Part shown: positions 35,061 to 46,612 of the stretch, piece by piece
How the letters are laid out: each line of letters begins with the position of its first letter
How positions within the stretch are numbered: the first letter of the stretch is position 1
From: Moringa oleifera
Lineage: Eukaryota > Streptophyta > Magnoliopsida > Brassicales > Moringaceae
Reading direction: 5' to 3'
Assembly (NCBI GenBank): GCA_021397835.1
Contig: JAJFZO010000646.1
Coordinates: forward strand, 124,001-188,000
Length of the DNA: 64,000 bases
Translations under genes and position numbers: made by a program
The notes under the pieces: generated by a model
Seen by the model: only the letters and a program-made list of their open reading frames with translations
What the model was told of the DNA's origin: nothing
Databases searched by the model: none

Positions 35061-36945
35061 GAAGGAAGCACTTTGATCACAACTGGTACGGTACATTCAA
35101 AAGGAATTCTTACTCTGGCATCTATACCCTTGAGGGGATATTAAAGATAGAAAAAAGAGATCCGGAAAAAGACACTATTTTATATTCTTCCATGGGGCGG
35201 TAACCAGCTGCTTATATAATATAATGCTTTTTCTCGTAAAGGTAAAGTGATTATTGATGAGGAAGGAAAATAGGATAACTCGCTGGCTAAGGAATAAAGA
35301 TCAAAAGAGAAAATGGCCTTTATCTCTGAACCTTTTTTTACCATCTTCCTTTCCCTTAAGTGGGGAATGAACTCTTCACTATGGTCCATAGGCTTCTCAC
35401 CTAAGGAACAACTACCCTCCAATGAACATTATCCTCAACGGACCTCTTCTTTCTTTAGATAGTGTCCCTACACTGGGAGTTACTGGACTCGATCTTCTTC
35501 CCCTTGACCATAGTCCACCTCCATATGAACATAATGATTATCATGGCAGCCTTCCCCATCAACTCATGCAGCCGGTGTTAAACTTGAGTGCCCCACTAGC
35601 TACGTGGCAAATGGTGTCACGATAGCTTTTTTTTTCTCACTAACCCTACTAACCAGTAGAAGTAGCGCCCATACCTAACCCACTGGGAGAGAGCCATTCC
35701 CATTGGCCTGAATCATGGAATGCGTGGGAAAACCACAAACAAGCCTGTGGGCATGGTGTTTTATTCATATTTGGATCGGCAAGTCGATTGGCGATTTGCC
35801 TTGCTTATTCTTTCTTGAGCGGTGATGTATCATATCATAATCGAAAGTCAGTCAACGATGGTTCCTATGATCTAGTAGCTTGTTGATGATCTTGTCGAGC
35901 TCAATTTGATGGTTCTTTCATTTTTACATTTATGTGAGTCAATTCACGCACCAACCCAATCTCGAATAAGAAAGGAGAACAAAGCAGCGCTTCTTTTAGC
36001 TTAGTCCACCATTAGTTGAGGGGCTTCTGTGAAGGCCTTCTTTTGTGCACATCTCGCTTTTGTTGTTCATTTATGCAAATGAATTACAGAACCAATAATT
36101 AATTTAAAATTGAGTTTTCTCTATGCTATTCGTCGCACTATTTTACTTTTTGGCATTTAGCGCTGCTAATCGAATAGATCAAGTGTAGTTTATCCTTTTT
36201 TTATATGTTTTACATCTATACAATAAGCTGTGTTAAGTTTGAAAACTCTTCTTTTTGTTCAGATAGGATTATTCAATTCATCTGCTTTCGTAGCTAAGAT
36301 CCTAGTTTATTTATTTCGATTCGATAATTATCAAAGTCGAAATTAACTTGAGTATACATCTGGATGGGTCGAGTTATTCCTTCATAATCATGGTACTTCT
36401 TCTTTTATCATTAATGTCGTCATGGTGAATTGGATGTATCTGTTAATCCAATGACGAACTCTTTCATGCCACAACTGTGATTAAAAAATGCAATGCTTCA
36501 TACCAGATGCTTATGCTACAAAGATACAAACCAAAAAGCAACTGTCGTGACATGACAAATAAATGGGCCAAGCCTTCTTAATGATGATAGATAGTCGAAT
36601 CCAAGAATCATTTTTTATTCAAAAATGAGAGGCCATCGACTGAGAAAGAAATCAGTGGTCTATCGATTCGAGAGCTAGCCGAATGGCTTAGTTATCAGTG
36701 ACATATACGAACGACCAGTTTATTAGTCAAGTTGTTGGTAAGTAAATACACGCATGATCAAGGACCAGATGGAGGTTAGCAGTCATTTAATCCATCGGGA
36801 TCAGCCAAAGGGAGACTTCCCAAAAAAGTGGAGTGGATAACCTACTATTAAAGTTGATGCCCATCGATGAATTTACCATTTCTCATCGATCATCTTTTTG
36901 ATATGCAATACCAAAATAAGAAGCATATAGCCTTTACCTACCCTA
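35061..36945. other. Insert or unrelated DNA between two copia segments
   Basis: 1.9 kb interrupts the copia reading between the 'RPANT' block and the 'QFMKTP' block, which are normally about 150 bp apart. Two short open frames (35180-35422 minus, 35422-35625 plus) are not recognised. I found no terminal repeats that would identify an inserted element. Confidence 0.4.
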
Positions 36946-36949
36946 TTCA

Positions 36950-37265
36950 TCAACCCCATCCAGACATTGCATTATTAGTTAGGGTGGTCGGCCAATTTAT
37001 GAAGACCCCTTGAGTTCCTCGCTAGGAAGTTGTTATACGTATAGTATCTGAAAAAAGCTCCCAAACAAGGATTGTTGCATAAACCTCATGGGCAATTACA
37101 TACTAAAAGTTTGTCAGATGCTGATTGGGCTAGTTCTCCATTAGATAGGAGATCCACTATCGACTATTGTACATTTTTTGAAGGGGTCAAGGTAGAAAAG
37201 TCAAAAGCAAAGTGTAGGTGCTTGTTCTAGTGCTGAGGCAAAGTAACCACTATAACGGGAGAGCC
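36950..37265 (+). mobile_element. Ty1/copia RNase H remnant
   Basis: Frames give VVGQFMKTP, KKAPKQGLLHKPHGQLH and SLSDADWASSPLDRRSTIDY, the copia connection and RNase H start (D-A-D-W-A-x-x-x-x-D-R-R-S-T). A serine-rich tail with 'KSKAKC...SSAEAK' (the second acidic residue region) continues to about 37240. It is probably the continuation of the RT segment at 34.25-35.06 kb. Broken by stops. Confidence 0.82.
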
Positions 37266-38105
37266 TATATCAAATAGTAACCCAATAATGCCATAAGGCG
37301 AAGAGCCTTTCGATGAAGCCTGCACTTACTAAGAAAAAGGAATAATAGACTTTGTTAGAGTTTCTCAATAAGGGGTCAACGACAACATAAGAAAAAACTT
37401 CATTAGCTACTTTATCCACAAGAATGTCATAAAGGTTCTCCCGATAAGGGTCAAACTCATGATAGGCAAGCAATCATGCACACATGGTTTAATGGTTTGC
37501 TGTGCTCTGTGATCTTATTCTTCTCGAAGACCTAATGCTTCATCCACTTCTTTAGCTTAGTAGAACTTCTTTCATGCTATTGCGTGAAACATTTGTTTGG
37601 TCTCCCACTGCTACCTATGCTAGCTCGAAAGGTAGTGCTACTCCCTTATTTCCTGTTGAACCTCCTTGGCTTCGCAGCCATCCCTGCTTGCATTTTTTTT
37701 TCTGTGTGGTCTATCCAGTCCACTTCATTAAGTTACGAGGTTGGATGAACTCAGTGCCTAAGTGAGCTTAGCCACCCTAAGTGGCTAATTCTTCCTTACT
37801 TTAGTTGGTCAACAAACTAAATTGCACTTGGTCTGAACCTTTATCGTGAGAATTCATAGAAGGACCCCCGAAGGGAGAACATCTTACTTTTGTAATCCAA
37901 TTTGTAGATGCTCGATCCTTTTATCGATTCGGCATTGTCCTTCACCTTTTATAATAGAATAGATTCTAGCTATCTTTCTCTGAGCTCCTACGAGGGATTG
38001 ATCATCCTACTTTCTTTTTTTATTTCTCGTTTAAGGGGTAGTTACCACTGGGGGTGTGCCATGCCCTCTATTAGTCTTTCAAATTTCCCTGCCGTTAGTC
38101 AGTCA
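37266..38105. other. No recognisable gene; repeat copy B
   Basis: 37270-37473 is a 67-codon minus frame, not recognised. 37950-38018 is the second copy of the dispersed repeat found at 22206-22275. Confidence 0.4.
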
Positions 38106-38109
38106 AGTA

Positions 38110-38630
38110 GTTCTTGAGTGGACTCGAGGGTGTAACAAGCCCTATTAAAAGATCTAACCGCCAGCCATTTCCACTGGTTTTCTTCAATAATTATGTTAAC
38201 TTTGGCATAGACCGGAATAGCTACATCATAACAAATTCTACTTCTATACTTCTGAATGATAGGACCTAACGGATGCCAATTGTCAAACCAAAGAAAAAAA
38301 GTACCTTCTGCAATTACTTACTTTGGACTAGATGAAAGGTCTCATAATGTCCCTCAAGTTCATAAATTTCCTCCAACTCTAGGTAGAAAGAGTCATTGGG
38401 AACGGGGATGCCTCATATACTCCTACTTTTCAAGGGGAAACACTTAATTTAGGAAGCCTAAATGGTATGTGAGTTAGAGGCAATGTTCCATAAGTGTTTG
38501 GTAATAGCTGCCTTATTCTAATCATTGACTCTCTTGAGGCCAAGACCCCCTTTTTCTTTTGTTTTGGGAGGTAGACTATGTCTCAAGCTACCTTGGAAGC
38601 CTTAGAGATCCCAACTACACCCACCTATCC
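38110..38630 (-). mobile_element. LINE (non-LTR retrotransposon) zf-RVT-region remnant
   Basis: On the minus strand the frames give KKKGGLGLKRVND-NKAAITK and HLWNIASNS (about 38560-38470). About 100 bp further on they give FFGLTIGIR / FDNWHPLGPIIQKY and AIPVYAKV (about 38300-38190), then ENQWKWLAVRS near 38160. 'KGGLG...N.A...K..W.I' and 'W.D.W...GP' are hallmarks of the region after the reverse transcriptase in plant L1-type LINEs. It is interrupted by stops and frame changes, and no polymerase core was found. Confidence 0.8.
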
Positions 38631-38867
38631 TATATGCTTCAAAAGGACAAGGGTAAATTGATACAATAGAAAGTCCAGGCCAAATGCCCGCTCGTAAATA
38701 GATTAAAAGTAATTTTAAGGATTGGTGACTTCCTCATTCTATGACTTTGGCACTTAATTTTTCCAAAAAGAGGTATGTACTGGGTCGGTGAATGAATTAG
38801 ATAAGAGATGTTTGTTGGCATTCTAGCCTTCTTTTAAATAACATCACATCTTTTAGTTGTATTTTGC

Positions 38868-39300
38868 AGGATCGGCATTCAAGGAAGTTGATTAGGGAAG
38901 GACGTAAAGAGGGAGGGCTTTACGTGTTGGAGCATCTGGATATTCCTCCCTAACTTTCTAGAGTTCATTCCTCTGCTTTATCTATATTTCATTTGAAAAA
39001 GCAATCTTCATTATTGTATTTATGGCATTATAGATTAGGGCATGTTTTCTAGTTCTTGTTTGAAGTACATGTTATCTACTGGTTTACTAGGTGGTGTTCC
39101 ATATTCTGAATTATCTGATTGCAAGGGCTGTAAGCTAGCTAAGTTTTTTGCACTTCTGTTTTAAAAAAAAAGTAATTATTCTTCTCAATTTGATCTTATT
39201 CATTTTAATATGTGAGGTCAAGCCCCATTGCCAACTAACACATAAAAAGAAGTTTCCAAACTTAAAATACATTTCGGCGCTTTGCCATATTGTAAATTGG
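38868..39300 (+). mobile_element. Ty1/copia GAG-pre-integrase/integrase-start remnant
   Basis: Plus-strand frames read GGLYVLEHLDIPP, then LWHYRLGHVF, SSSCLKYMLSTGLLGGVPYS, DCKGCKLAKFFAL, and QFDLIHFNMWG. These are the pre-integrase W-H-x-R-L-G-H motif, the C-x-x-C zinc ligands and the first integrase core residues (D-L-I-H-x-D/N-x-W-G). It lies downstream of the copia RT and RNase H pieces, although integrase should precede RT, so it belongs to another element or reflects rearrangement. Confidence 0.82.
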
Positions 39301-39622
39301 TGACAAACGCACCCGAGGTCATGAACCTGTACGCTGATAAAGGGGATGTTTAAAGGTGATGTCTATGAGGCTGAAGACTCAATCTCTAGTCTAGTATCAC
39401 TTTCAATGACTTCGAATCTTCTAATCTTGGGTCCGATGATGATCTTAAGCTGGTCTGCATAAGTAAAGCTCTATCCATGTCAGAAAAGCAGGTATTCACC
39501 AGTTTCCTCAAGGACAGGGTTCATTGTTTCGCCTTTTCGTACAAAGACATGCGGGATTGGACTCAAGCTTCCCATAAAACTCGATGCTCAGTGCCAGGCA
39601 AGGCCGATATTTTTCGTAGCAT
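39301..39622. other. No recognisable gene
   Basis: Possible continuation of the copia integrase, not readable. Nothing else is supported. Confidence 0.35.
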
Positions 39623-39967
39623 TCAAGGATGAGTTCGATCCATTAGATTCTTTGATTTGCTCAAAAAAGAAACGAGAGACAAGAAAACATCTTTGATTAC
39701 AATTAAAAAGAACAACCTTAAATAGACCAAGATCAAATTTTGGGTCATTTCTTGGTGAACATGATCTGCCATAATCCCTTCAATCCCTTCATTTATGTGC
39801 CAGAATAAAGAGAGATTTGGTAGCAAAGTGGAAGAGACTTTTTTATATATAATAATCAAAGGGAGTGGGAAATCTGCAATGATTCTTTGGAAAAGCTCGA
39901 TTCTCTTTGTCTTCGAGCTTTCATTTTTTAATCTACTATTTCGTTCCTTCATATACCTCCCCACCAA
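39623..39967 (-). pseudogene. sdh4: sdh4, succinate dehydrogenase membrane anchor subunit (open frame, probably inactive)
   Basis: Sdh4 anchors complex II in the inner mitochondrial membrane and helps bind ubiquinone. The 114-codon frame is open throughout. It includes PLIIIYKKVSSTLLPNLSLF, HINEGIEGIMADHVHQEM (the conserved histidine region) and LVYLRLFFLIVIKDVFLSLV as a membrane helix. The frame starts 19 bp before the cox3 stop and overlaps it, the arrangement typical of angiosperm cox3-sdh4. Unlike atp8 and cox3, it shows no stop or frameshift. The intact reading may be luck, since the gene is short. The N-terminus is uncertain because sdh4 often starts further upstream inside cox3. It is labelled pseudogene only because of its context. 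Confidence 0.8.
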
Positions 39968-40745
39968 TAGATAAAGGCAAATGGGAATAACCTAACCACG
40001 TCTACAAAATACCAATACCATGCAGCTGCTTTAAAGCCAACGTGATGCTCCTTCGTCAGATGACCAAGATATTGCCAAATACCATATATGATCAAGAAAA
40101 GAATACCAATAATCACATAAAAACCATGAATGCCAGTTGCTAAGAAAAAGGTAGAAGCATAAATATTATCCGAAATAATGAAGGGTGCTTGATAATATTC
40201 CATTCCTTGAAAGCCAGTGAAAACTAGAGCCAGCAAAACGGTAGCTATTAAAGCATAAACTGCTCGTTTTTCCTTCCCTGCGAGTATAGCATGATGAGCA
40301 CAAGTGATGGCAGCTCCAGATGATGGGAGAATAGGGGTATTAAGAAAAGGGATTTCCTCAGGATCTAAAACCCAAATCCCTATTGGGGGCCAAATACCTC
40401 TGATCGCTACTGCAGGTGTCAAAAAAGAATGAGAATAAGCCCAAAAAGAGCAAAAAAGAACATAACCTCTTATACGATGAACGGAACAAAACCATATCGA
40501 AGTCCTAATTGTATGAATTTGGTATGATGTCCTTCCAACGTGGATTCATGTAAAACATCGCGCCACCGTACGAACATGGTATATAGGATAAATATGAGGC
40601 CCAAATTGAGAAATGTTGCACCCTTTTGAAATGGGTGCATGTACATTACACCTCCTAAGGTGGCTGCCAAAGCTTCAAGTGAACTTGAAATAGGCCATGG
40701 ACTTGGATCTACCAAATGATAAGAATGCCTATGAGATTCAATCAT
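39949..40745 (-). pseudogene. cox3: cox3, cytochrome c oxidase subunit III (broken)
   Basis: A core membrane subunit of complex IV. From ATG 40745 ([20 protein letters not shown]) the frame is good through [36 protein letters not shown] and RYGFVPFIV. There an in-frame TAA replaces the Ser codon, and a small deletion in the following FFFALFW segment shifts the frame. The second part ([81 protein letters not shown]) runs cleanly to YWWGGI-stop at 39949. The 797 bp compare with 798 in the intact gene. The middle of the atp8-cox3-sdh4 cluster. Confidence 0.96.
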
Positions 40746-41439
40746 AAAGCACTTTGCTTGATTTTATGTAAAGCCCCCCTTCAACCCTACCGGGCTCTTT
40801 ATGGTCTAATTTTCTTTTTATTTGACAGGACAAAAAATAGGATGGTATGGCTCTTTCATTGCATTGATAGAAGTCTAAGTAAAAAAAAGATCTCTCTATT
40901 ACTTTGAGAAAAGAATCGTTGGTTTGACCGACGAACTACATGAAAAAATAGACCTTTTTTCTTTGATTTTTAGCAAGAATATTTGGAAAATAACAATTCC
41001 ATTCAGAAAGTTCAGTTTCGAAAAACTTTTCGATTGCGGATTAGTGCGTTTTACGTCACTAACGACCTAAAATCAAAGGCACAAGTTAATCTCTCTTGTT
41101 AAGGCTTCATTCATTTATTCAACTTGACACATGGGAAGGACTTACTTTCGTAGTGGCTCTGCTTGGTTGCTGCGCTCCCTACGTGTAATAGCAAAAGAAT
41201 GAAGAACGAACAATCCTCCAAACAAAAAGAGTGATTGAGTTCAACTCAAGCAAGTGAGTGAAAGGCATGGCAAGAGAGCGAGTTCCACTCGTGAACGATC
41301 AGCAAGTGATGGAACGATCCTTTTACTCTAGTATTGTTGTGAGGCGATTTTAAAAGGAGTATATCTTTCTTGTCGTGCCCTCCATTCCACTATTTTGATC
41401 GATAAAGAATCTATTTCAAACAACCAAGTCATAATGAGA
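40746..41439. other. atp8-cox3 spacer
   Basis: Former mitochondrial spacer between the two genes on the minus strand. No gene recognised. Poly-A run at about 40880-40888. Confidence 0.5.
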
Positions 41440-41919
41440 TTAAAAAACGATGCTTCCTTGGTCGTGGAGAACATGGATTAGCATTATGTCATTCCTACAG
41501 GTGATCCTCCATCCAGGATTGGAAGAAGTGCTATATGAGGACTTCAAGATCAAATATAATGTGTTTCTTTCCATTTTTTGTGAGCCACTTATTTCTTCGA
41601 AACAAGAGATTAAAGTGATTTTCCTCATTTTTCCTAATAAGTCGATGGTGTTACACCATTAGGATACTTCGAATAAATAAAAGTACATATAAGATACACC
41701 GGTGCTAAAACCTTTTCTTAAGATATCTTCCAAACTGTTGGAATCGTTGCTCCGGATCTTGTTCCTTTGGTGTGAAAGTAGTTGGTTCTATAGTTTTAGA
41801 ATTATGCTGATCCCAAGTACTCCATCTCCATCATTGCATATGGGAATATAGAAAGTAAAGAGGAAAAGGCATGACTAGAAAAATTGTGAAAAATAAGTGA
41901 ATTTATCCAGTTAAGGCAT
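41440..41919 (-). pseudogene. atp8: atp8 (orfB), ATP synthase F0 subunit 8 (broken)
   Basis: A small membrane subunit of ATP synthase. The start is ATG CCT TAA at 41919, where the family has Met-Pro-Gln, so CAA has become TAA. LDKFTYFSQFF-stop-SCLFLF follows (Trp TGG now TAG), then TFYIPICNDGDG. A degraded middle contains an [20 protein letters not shown] segment, and the intact C-terminal frame runs from [17 protein letters not shown] through [19 protein letters not shown] to the stop at 41440. At least one further frameshift lies near 41810. It lies 695 bp upstream of cox3 on the same strand, as in many angiosperm mitochondria. Confidence 0.94.
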
Positions 41920-44344
41920 TCTTGCTTGATTGAGAAAAATGATTCCCTACAGAAAGCTTAATGCAGTTTAGCCTATATGAGTAGTGAAGAATTTTAATGA
42001 GTTATGGTTGGTTGTTGACCAATGGAAAGGTGTGGGAGAAAGAAAAGAGATAGGTGAACAAGGTATGGAAAGGCCTAATTTTATTGATGGGAGGACATTT
42101 TCTCAAAAAAAATAGATAAAATGATTAGTTAACCTAACCCTCTTTCTTGAAGGGTGTTTCAAGAGCGTAACTCTTATATACAAAATTATCAGTCTAGTTC
42201 GTCACAAGGCATGAAAACAAGGAGGGCTAGCCTATGTGGAAGAAAGACATCAAGCTGCAGACAGTCGAGAACAGCAAGAAAAAAGTCAGTCACTAAACAT
42301 CAACTCCATCTTAATGAAAAAGGCATAAGTAACTGAACCCGTGGAGTGAGACCAATCTTCTCGGATCAGAACGCTACCTATCGGAGTAGCTTCTAAGCAC
42401 TACTTTTGTGGAGCAGTTTTTATGCCATTTCTTGTGTTGTAAGAAAGGTTATTGCACTGCCCTACCTGGACTCAAATCAGTCAATGTATGATTGTTGCAT
42501 TTATCTATACATATTTGTGTTTGTGCGTGTTTCCCATCATGTGATGCACTTCTACTTGCTGGAAAGCTCGATGCCTCTTCCTTATCCATATCTGAGACCC
42601 TGCTTAAGCCAAGGGAGCATTTTTTCTACTGCCCGAACTAGAAGCTAGTGGCCAAGAAGGGTCTATTTCTATCGCACTAGGATAGAAGCTATTGCCTTAG
42701 ACCTAATCTTTCTCTAATTTAGAGTATATTATAGTATAAAGTATATCTTTCCAGTTGCCTCATAGAGCCTGGACCTAATGATGGCGCACCTTTTCTTCTT
42801 CTTCTCCCCGGCATGCCATTCCTAATGTCAGGAATAGCGATCCAGGAATGCAATTACCTAGCTACTAAAAGCTACTAAAGAAAAGGGCAGCCCTCACTTT
42901 ATTCCTTACAGGAATAGCAAACAAGATGATAGTAACAAGCATATTCTACTTCTTGTTACTGGTCTGATGTCCTCTTTTACTAGCTATTAAAATAACCTGA
43001 CTCTACTTTTTTCATATATAATCAGTAAGCGCTTACAGTCTGAGAAATTTTGTCATTCCGAGAGTAAGTTATTGGTGGAAGCGACCTGAATGTGCTGATT
43101 ACCGATAAGTTCTTGTCTATGCCAGTCTAAAAAGGAAAAGAACACAGTCGAGGTTTAATAGCCAAAGTCGCTAGTTGAGTTGAAGGCTTTAAACTGCTGC
43201 TTTAAAAAAAAAAGAGAAATTAACATGACTAGCTCCAGATAAGAAATCTTTATCCAAGAAACTAACTGGTGATGGGATAGGTTTCACTTTGAGCCCAAAG
43301 TAGGGATGAAGTGGTTTTCTTGCCTGACGAAGCCCTTCAAACTATACTTACACCGCAGTAGCCATTAATAGCAAATTCAACCTGGTGGATTGATTGGGAT
43401 ACCATAAGGACCCCTTTTGCATAAAAAGGCTAGTGGGTCTTTCAAAGTAGGTCCCTACGCACCAAAGACAATGATAGATGGTACTAGGTTTCGCTACACT
43501 TTTTCGAATCCAGCCATGTCCGATAGAATTGGGAAGATCCACTTAAAGGAACAAGGTGGAAACGACCCCTAGCCAAGATGGCAGCTGACTGTAAGCACAA
43601 GATGACACTAATTGAAGACATCCCAAGTTTGCAGCTATACTTGTGGATCTTTAATTTGCAGAGAAATATAAAAAATAGAAAAGAGAGAGTGTCCATTGCC
43701 AAACAATTATCGTCAGGTTGGAATCCACACCTATGAAGTTTTCGTTTCTTGTCACAGGTTAACAAGTTTAAAATGTTCTTGACGCTGAGGAATATATAAA
43801 ACACAAGGATGAATCACTATAATGACTGCCTCTATCCTGAAGAATGTTCGTAGAAAAGTATGCTCTGCTAGTTGCAAGCTTCAGTGCCGATAATGGATCT
43901 GGCATATGCAATATGAAGAGGATAAACGAGTCGGACATTAGGATTCCAATTGTTAGGAGGAATTAACTAAACGGAAATAAATCCTCATTCTAGTAATAGA
44001 ATATTTCAAAAAGTAGTATCTAACCTATTTCGGTGGGCTTACCAACACGTCTCAAGCTTCGTCATTAAGAATAGGTGCTATATGAAAATCGTTAAAATAG
44101 GGAAAGGTCGGGCATAGGGAGTGCCTGATCCAGTTGTTTTTTCATATAATAGGCATTGTAGTGACATGCATGACGGACTCGACTTGCTATTGAAAATGAA
44201 ACCGAGAGTGTTGAATAACCCAAATCAATCTTAATAAAACCTCTAGGAGAATGAAGAGACATAAGATAAAGAAAAGGAACTATTAAAGACCACCGAATTC
44301 TTTAAATATACATTTAATGTATTGCATTGAATGCATATCAGAAG
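41920..44344. other. No recognisable gene
   Basis: 2.4 kb of stop-rich DNA up to the plastid-derived block. Unrecognised open frames at 42154-42336 and 42406-42648 (plus) and 43484-43804 (minus, 106 codons). Confidence 0.35.
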
Positions 44345-45321
44345 GGTCGTTGTGCTTGGGCTGTGAGGGACCTCAGCCACATGGATAGTTTAATATGCTC
44401 ATCAGCACCTGACCCTGAAATGTGGATCAGCCAAGGCACATTAGCATGGCGTACTTCTTCTGTTCAAACTAGGGTTTGAAACCAAACTTCTCCTCATAAG
44501 GATAGATGGGGCAGTTCAGATGAAATCCAATGTAGATCCAACTTTCTATTCACTCATGGGATCTGGGCAGTCTGGGGGGGACCACCACAGCTCCATTCTT
44601 CTCGATAATCCATACATCCGTTATCAGTATATGGAAAACTATCTCTTAAGCACAAGTTTAGGTTCGGCCTTAATGGAAAAATAAAATAGAGCACCTAACA
44701 ACATATGTTCACAGACCAAGAACTACGAGATCACCCCTTTCATTATAAGGTGTCGAAGGGATCGTACTATTCGAGTCTTTTTTTTTCATGCTTTTCCCGG
44801 AGGTCTAGAAAAAGTTGCAATCAATAGGTGGTTATACTTCCTCCCTTCCTAAAAGGAAGGATATGAATTTTTTTCCTTTTCGTAGGGACTAGGAGATTGC
44901 ATTTAGCCGTAAGAAGAATGCTTGGCTGATAAATAACTCATTTCTTGGTCTTCGACCCCCTCAATCACTACGAATGCCCCCGATCAGTGCAATGAAATGT
45001 GTCTATCTATCTATCTCTTAACTCGAAATGGGAGTAAGTTTGAAAAAGGATCTTAAAGTATCTAGGGTTGATCCAAGAAGGTCTCTTAAAGCCTTTTTTT
45101 TCTTCTCGTTAGAGTTATTTCATAAATGCTTGCCATGGTAAGGAAGAGGGGGGAACAAGCATGCTTGGAGAGCGCAGTACAATGGAGAGTTGTTTGTTGA
45201 GTTTGGGAAGGATGAATCCCTCCTGAAAAGGAATTTATTGATTCTCTTCTAATTGGTTAAACCGTAGGTACGATGATTTACTTCACTGGCGAGGTCTCTA
45301 GTTCAAGTGCAAGATGGCCCA
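44345..45321 (+). pseudogene. trnI-GAU: Plastid trnI-GAU: intron and 3' exon, 5' exon missing
   Basis: The plastid block begins within the group II intron of trnI-GAU, at TCGTTGTGCTTGGGCTGTGA, close to its 5' end; the 5' exon and the 16S gene side are absent. Long stretches match the remembered plastid intron (for example GCACATTAGCATGGCGTACT at about 44437 and GACCACCACAGCTCC at about 44580), with scattered mainly C/T and G/A changes. The 3' exon lies at 45287-45321 (GGCGAGGTCTCTAGTTCAAG then GATGGCCCA) with mutations in the T arm. It could not make a tRNA. The 64-bp spacer to trnA follows. Confidence 0.93.
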
Positions 45322-45385
45322 GTTGTGCCAAGGAAAAGAATAGAAGAAGTATCTAACTCCTTCACACATACTCCACTTGGCTTGA

Positions 45386-46261
45386 GGGGATATAGCTTAG
45401 TTAATAGAGCTCCGCTCTTACAATTGGGTCGTTGCAATTATAAATTGGGTGTCTATTTATCTAGGCGGTAATGATAGTATCTTATACCTGAACTAATGGC
45501 TCACTTTTTCTAAGTAATGGGGAAGACGACCGAATCATGCCACTGAAAGACTCTACTGAGACAAAGATGGGCTGTCAACAACATAAATGAGGTAGGATGG
45601 TTAGTTGGTTAGATCTAGTATGGATCGTACATGGATGGTAGTTAAAGTTGACGACTTTATTAGGGTTCGCTCATTTAGGATCCCTGAGGAAGAGGATCAA
45701 GTTGGCCTTTATGAATAGCTTGATGCACTATCTCCCTTTAACCCTATAAGCAAAATGCTGCAAAAGGAAGGAAAATCTATGGACCGATCCTATCATCTCC
45801 ACCCCGTAGGAACCATGAGATCACCCCAAGGATGCCTTTGGTATCCAGGGGTCATGGACCAACCATAGAACCCTGTTCAATAAGTGGAATGTATTAGCTT
45901 TCGCTCTCAGGTTGGGTAATAAGTGTCTGAAAAGGGCAATCAATTATTCTTAAAACCAGCATTTGAAAGAGTTGGGGTGAAAAAAGGGGAAAAGCTCTCC
46001 GTTCTTGGTTCTCCTGTAGCTGGATCCTCCGGAACCATAAGAATCCGTAGTTAGAATGGGATTCCAACTAGGTACCTTTTGAGATTTTAAGAAAAATTAC
46101 TCTTTAGAGAGCACGGTATAATGGAAGTTATAAGCTGTGTTCGAGGGAAAGGGGAAGAGTTATTGTCTATTGTTGGCCTCTATGGTAGAATCAGTTGGGG
46201 GCTTGATAGGCGGTGGTTTACCCTGTGGTGGATGTTAGTGGTTCGAGTTTGTTTATCTCCA
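45386..46261 (+). pseudogene. trnA-UGC: Plastid trnA-UGC with intron, decayed
   Basis: The 5' exon is 45386-45423 (GGGGATATAGCTTAG...GAGCTCCGC), the group II intron about 45424-46226, and the 3' exon 46227-46261 (ending TTATCTCCA). The gene decoded alanine in the plastid. The anticodon bases read TAC where TGC is expected, and D- and T-arm positions have C-to-T/G-to-A changes. Intron landmarks such as TGGGCTGTCAACAACAT and GATCCTCCGGAACCA are easily recognised, with small indels. It is followed by the trnA-rrn23 spacer, which the CACTA element interrupts 37 bp downstream. Confidence 0.94.
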
Positions 46262-46318
46262 ACTCGTGACCTTAGCGGATACAAAGCTATATGATAGCCA
46301 CCACAAGAAAACAAATCT

Positions 46319-46612
46319 TCAATGCCCGTCATAAAAAGCTTTTTATGACGATCAGAAAACTGTTATTGTAAGTGATGTCATAAAAACTTTATGACGGTCT
46401 AAAAGACCGTCATAAATTCTTGACGGTTTTTAACCGTCATTAAAAAGCTGAAATATTAATGACGGTCTGTAATGGACTGTCATAAAAATTCATGACGATC
46501 CACTGCAGACCGTCATAAAATATATTGATGATATCATGACGGTTTTTGTGACCGTCATTAAAAAAATTTGATACTTTTTATGACGTTTTTTATGACCGTC
46601 ATAAAAATGTTT
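46319..46612. repeat. Left subterminal hairpin repeats of the CACTA element
   Basis: About six to seven imperfect inverted units in which TTTATGACGGTC or a variant faces GACCGTCATAAA with short loops. They are presumed TNPA-type transposase-binding sites and are the counterpart of the tandem array at the right end. Confidence 0.85.

Noticed and set aside
46319..46612. CRISPR-like array of short palindromic repeats
   Set aside because: Units are subterminal transposon hairpins without unique spacers and lie just inside CACTA ends.
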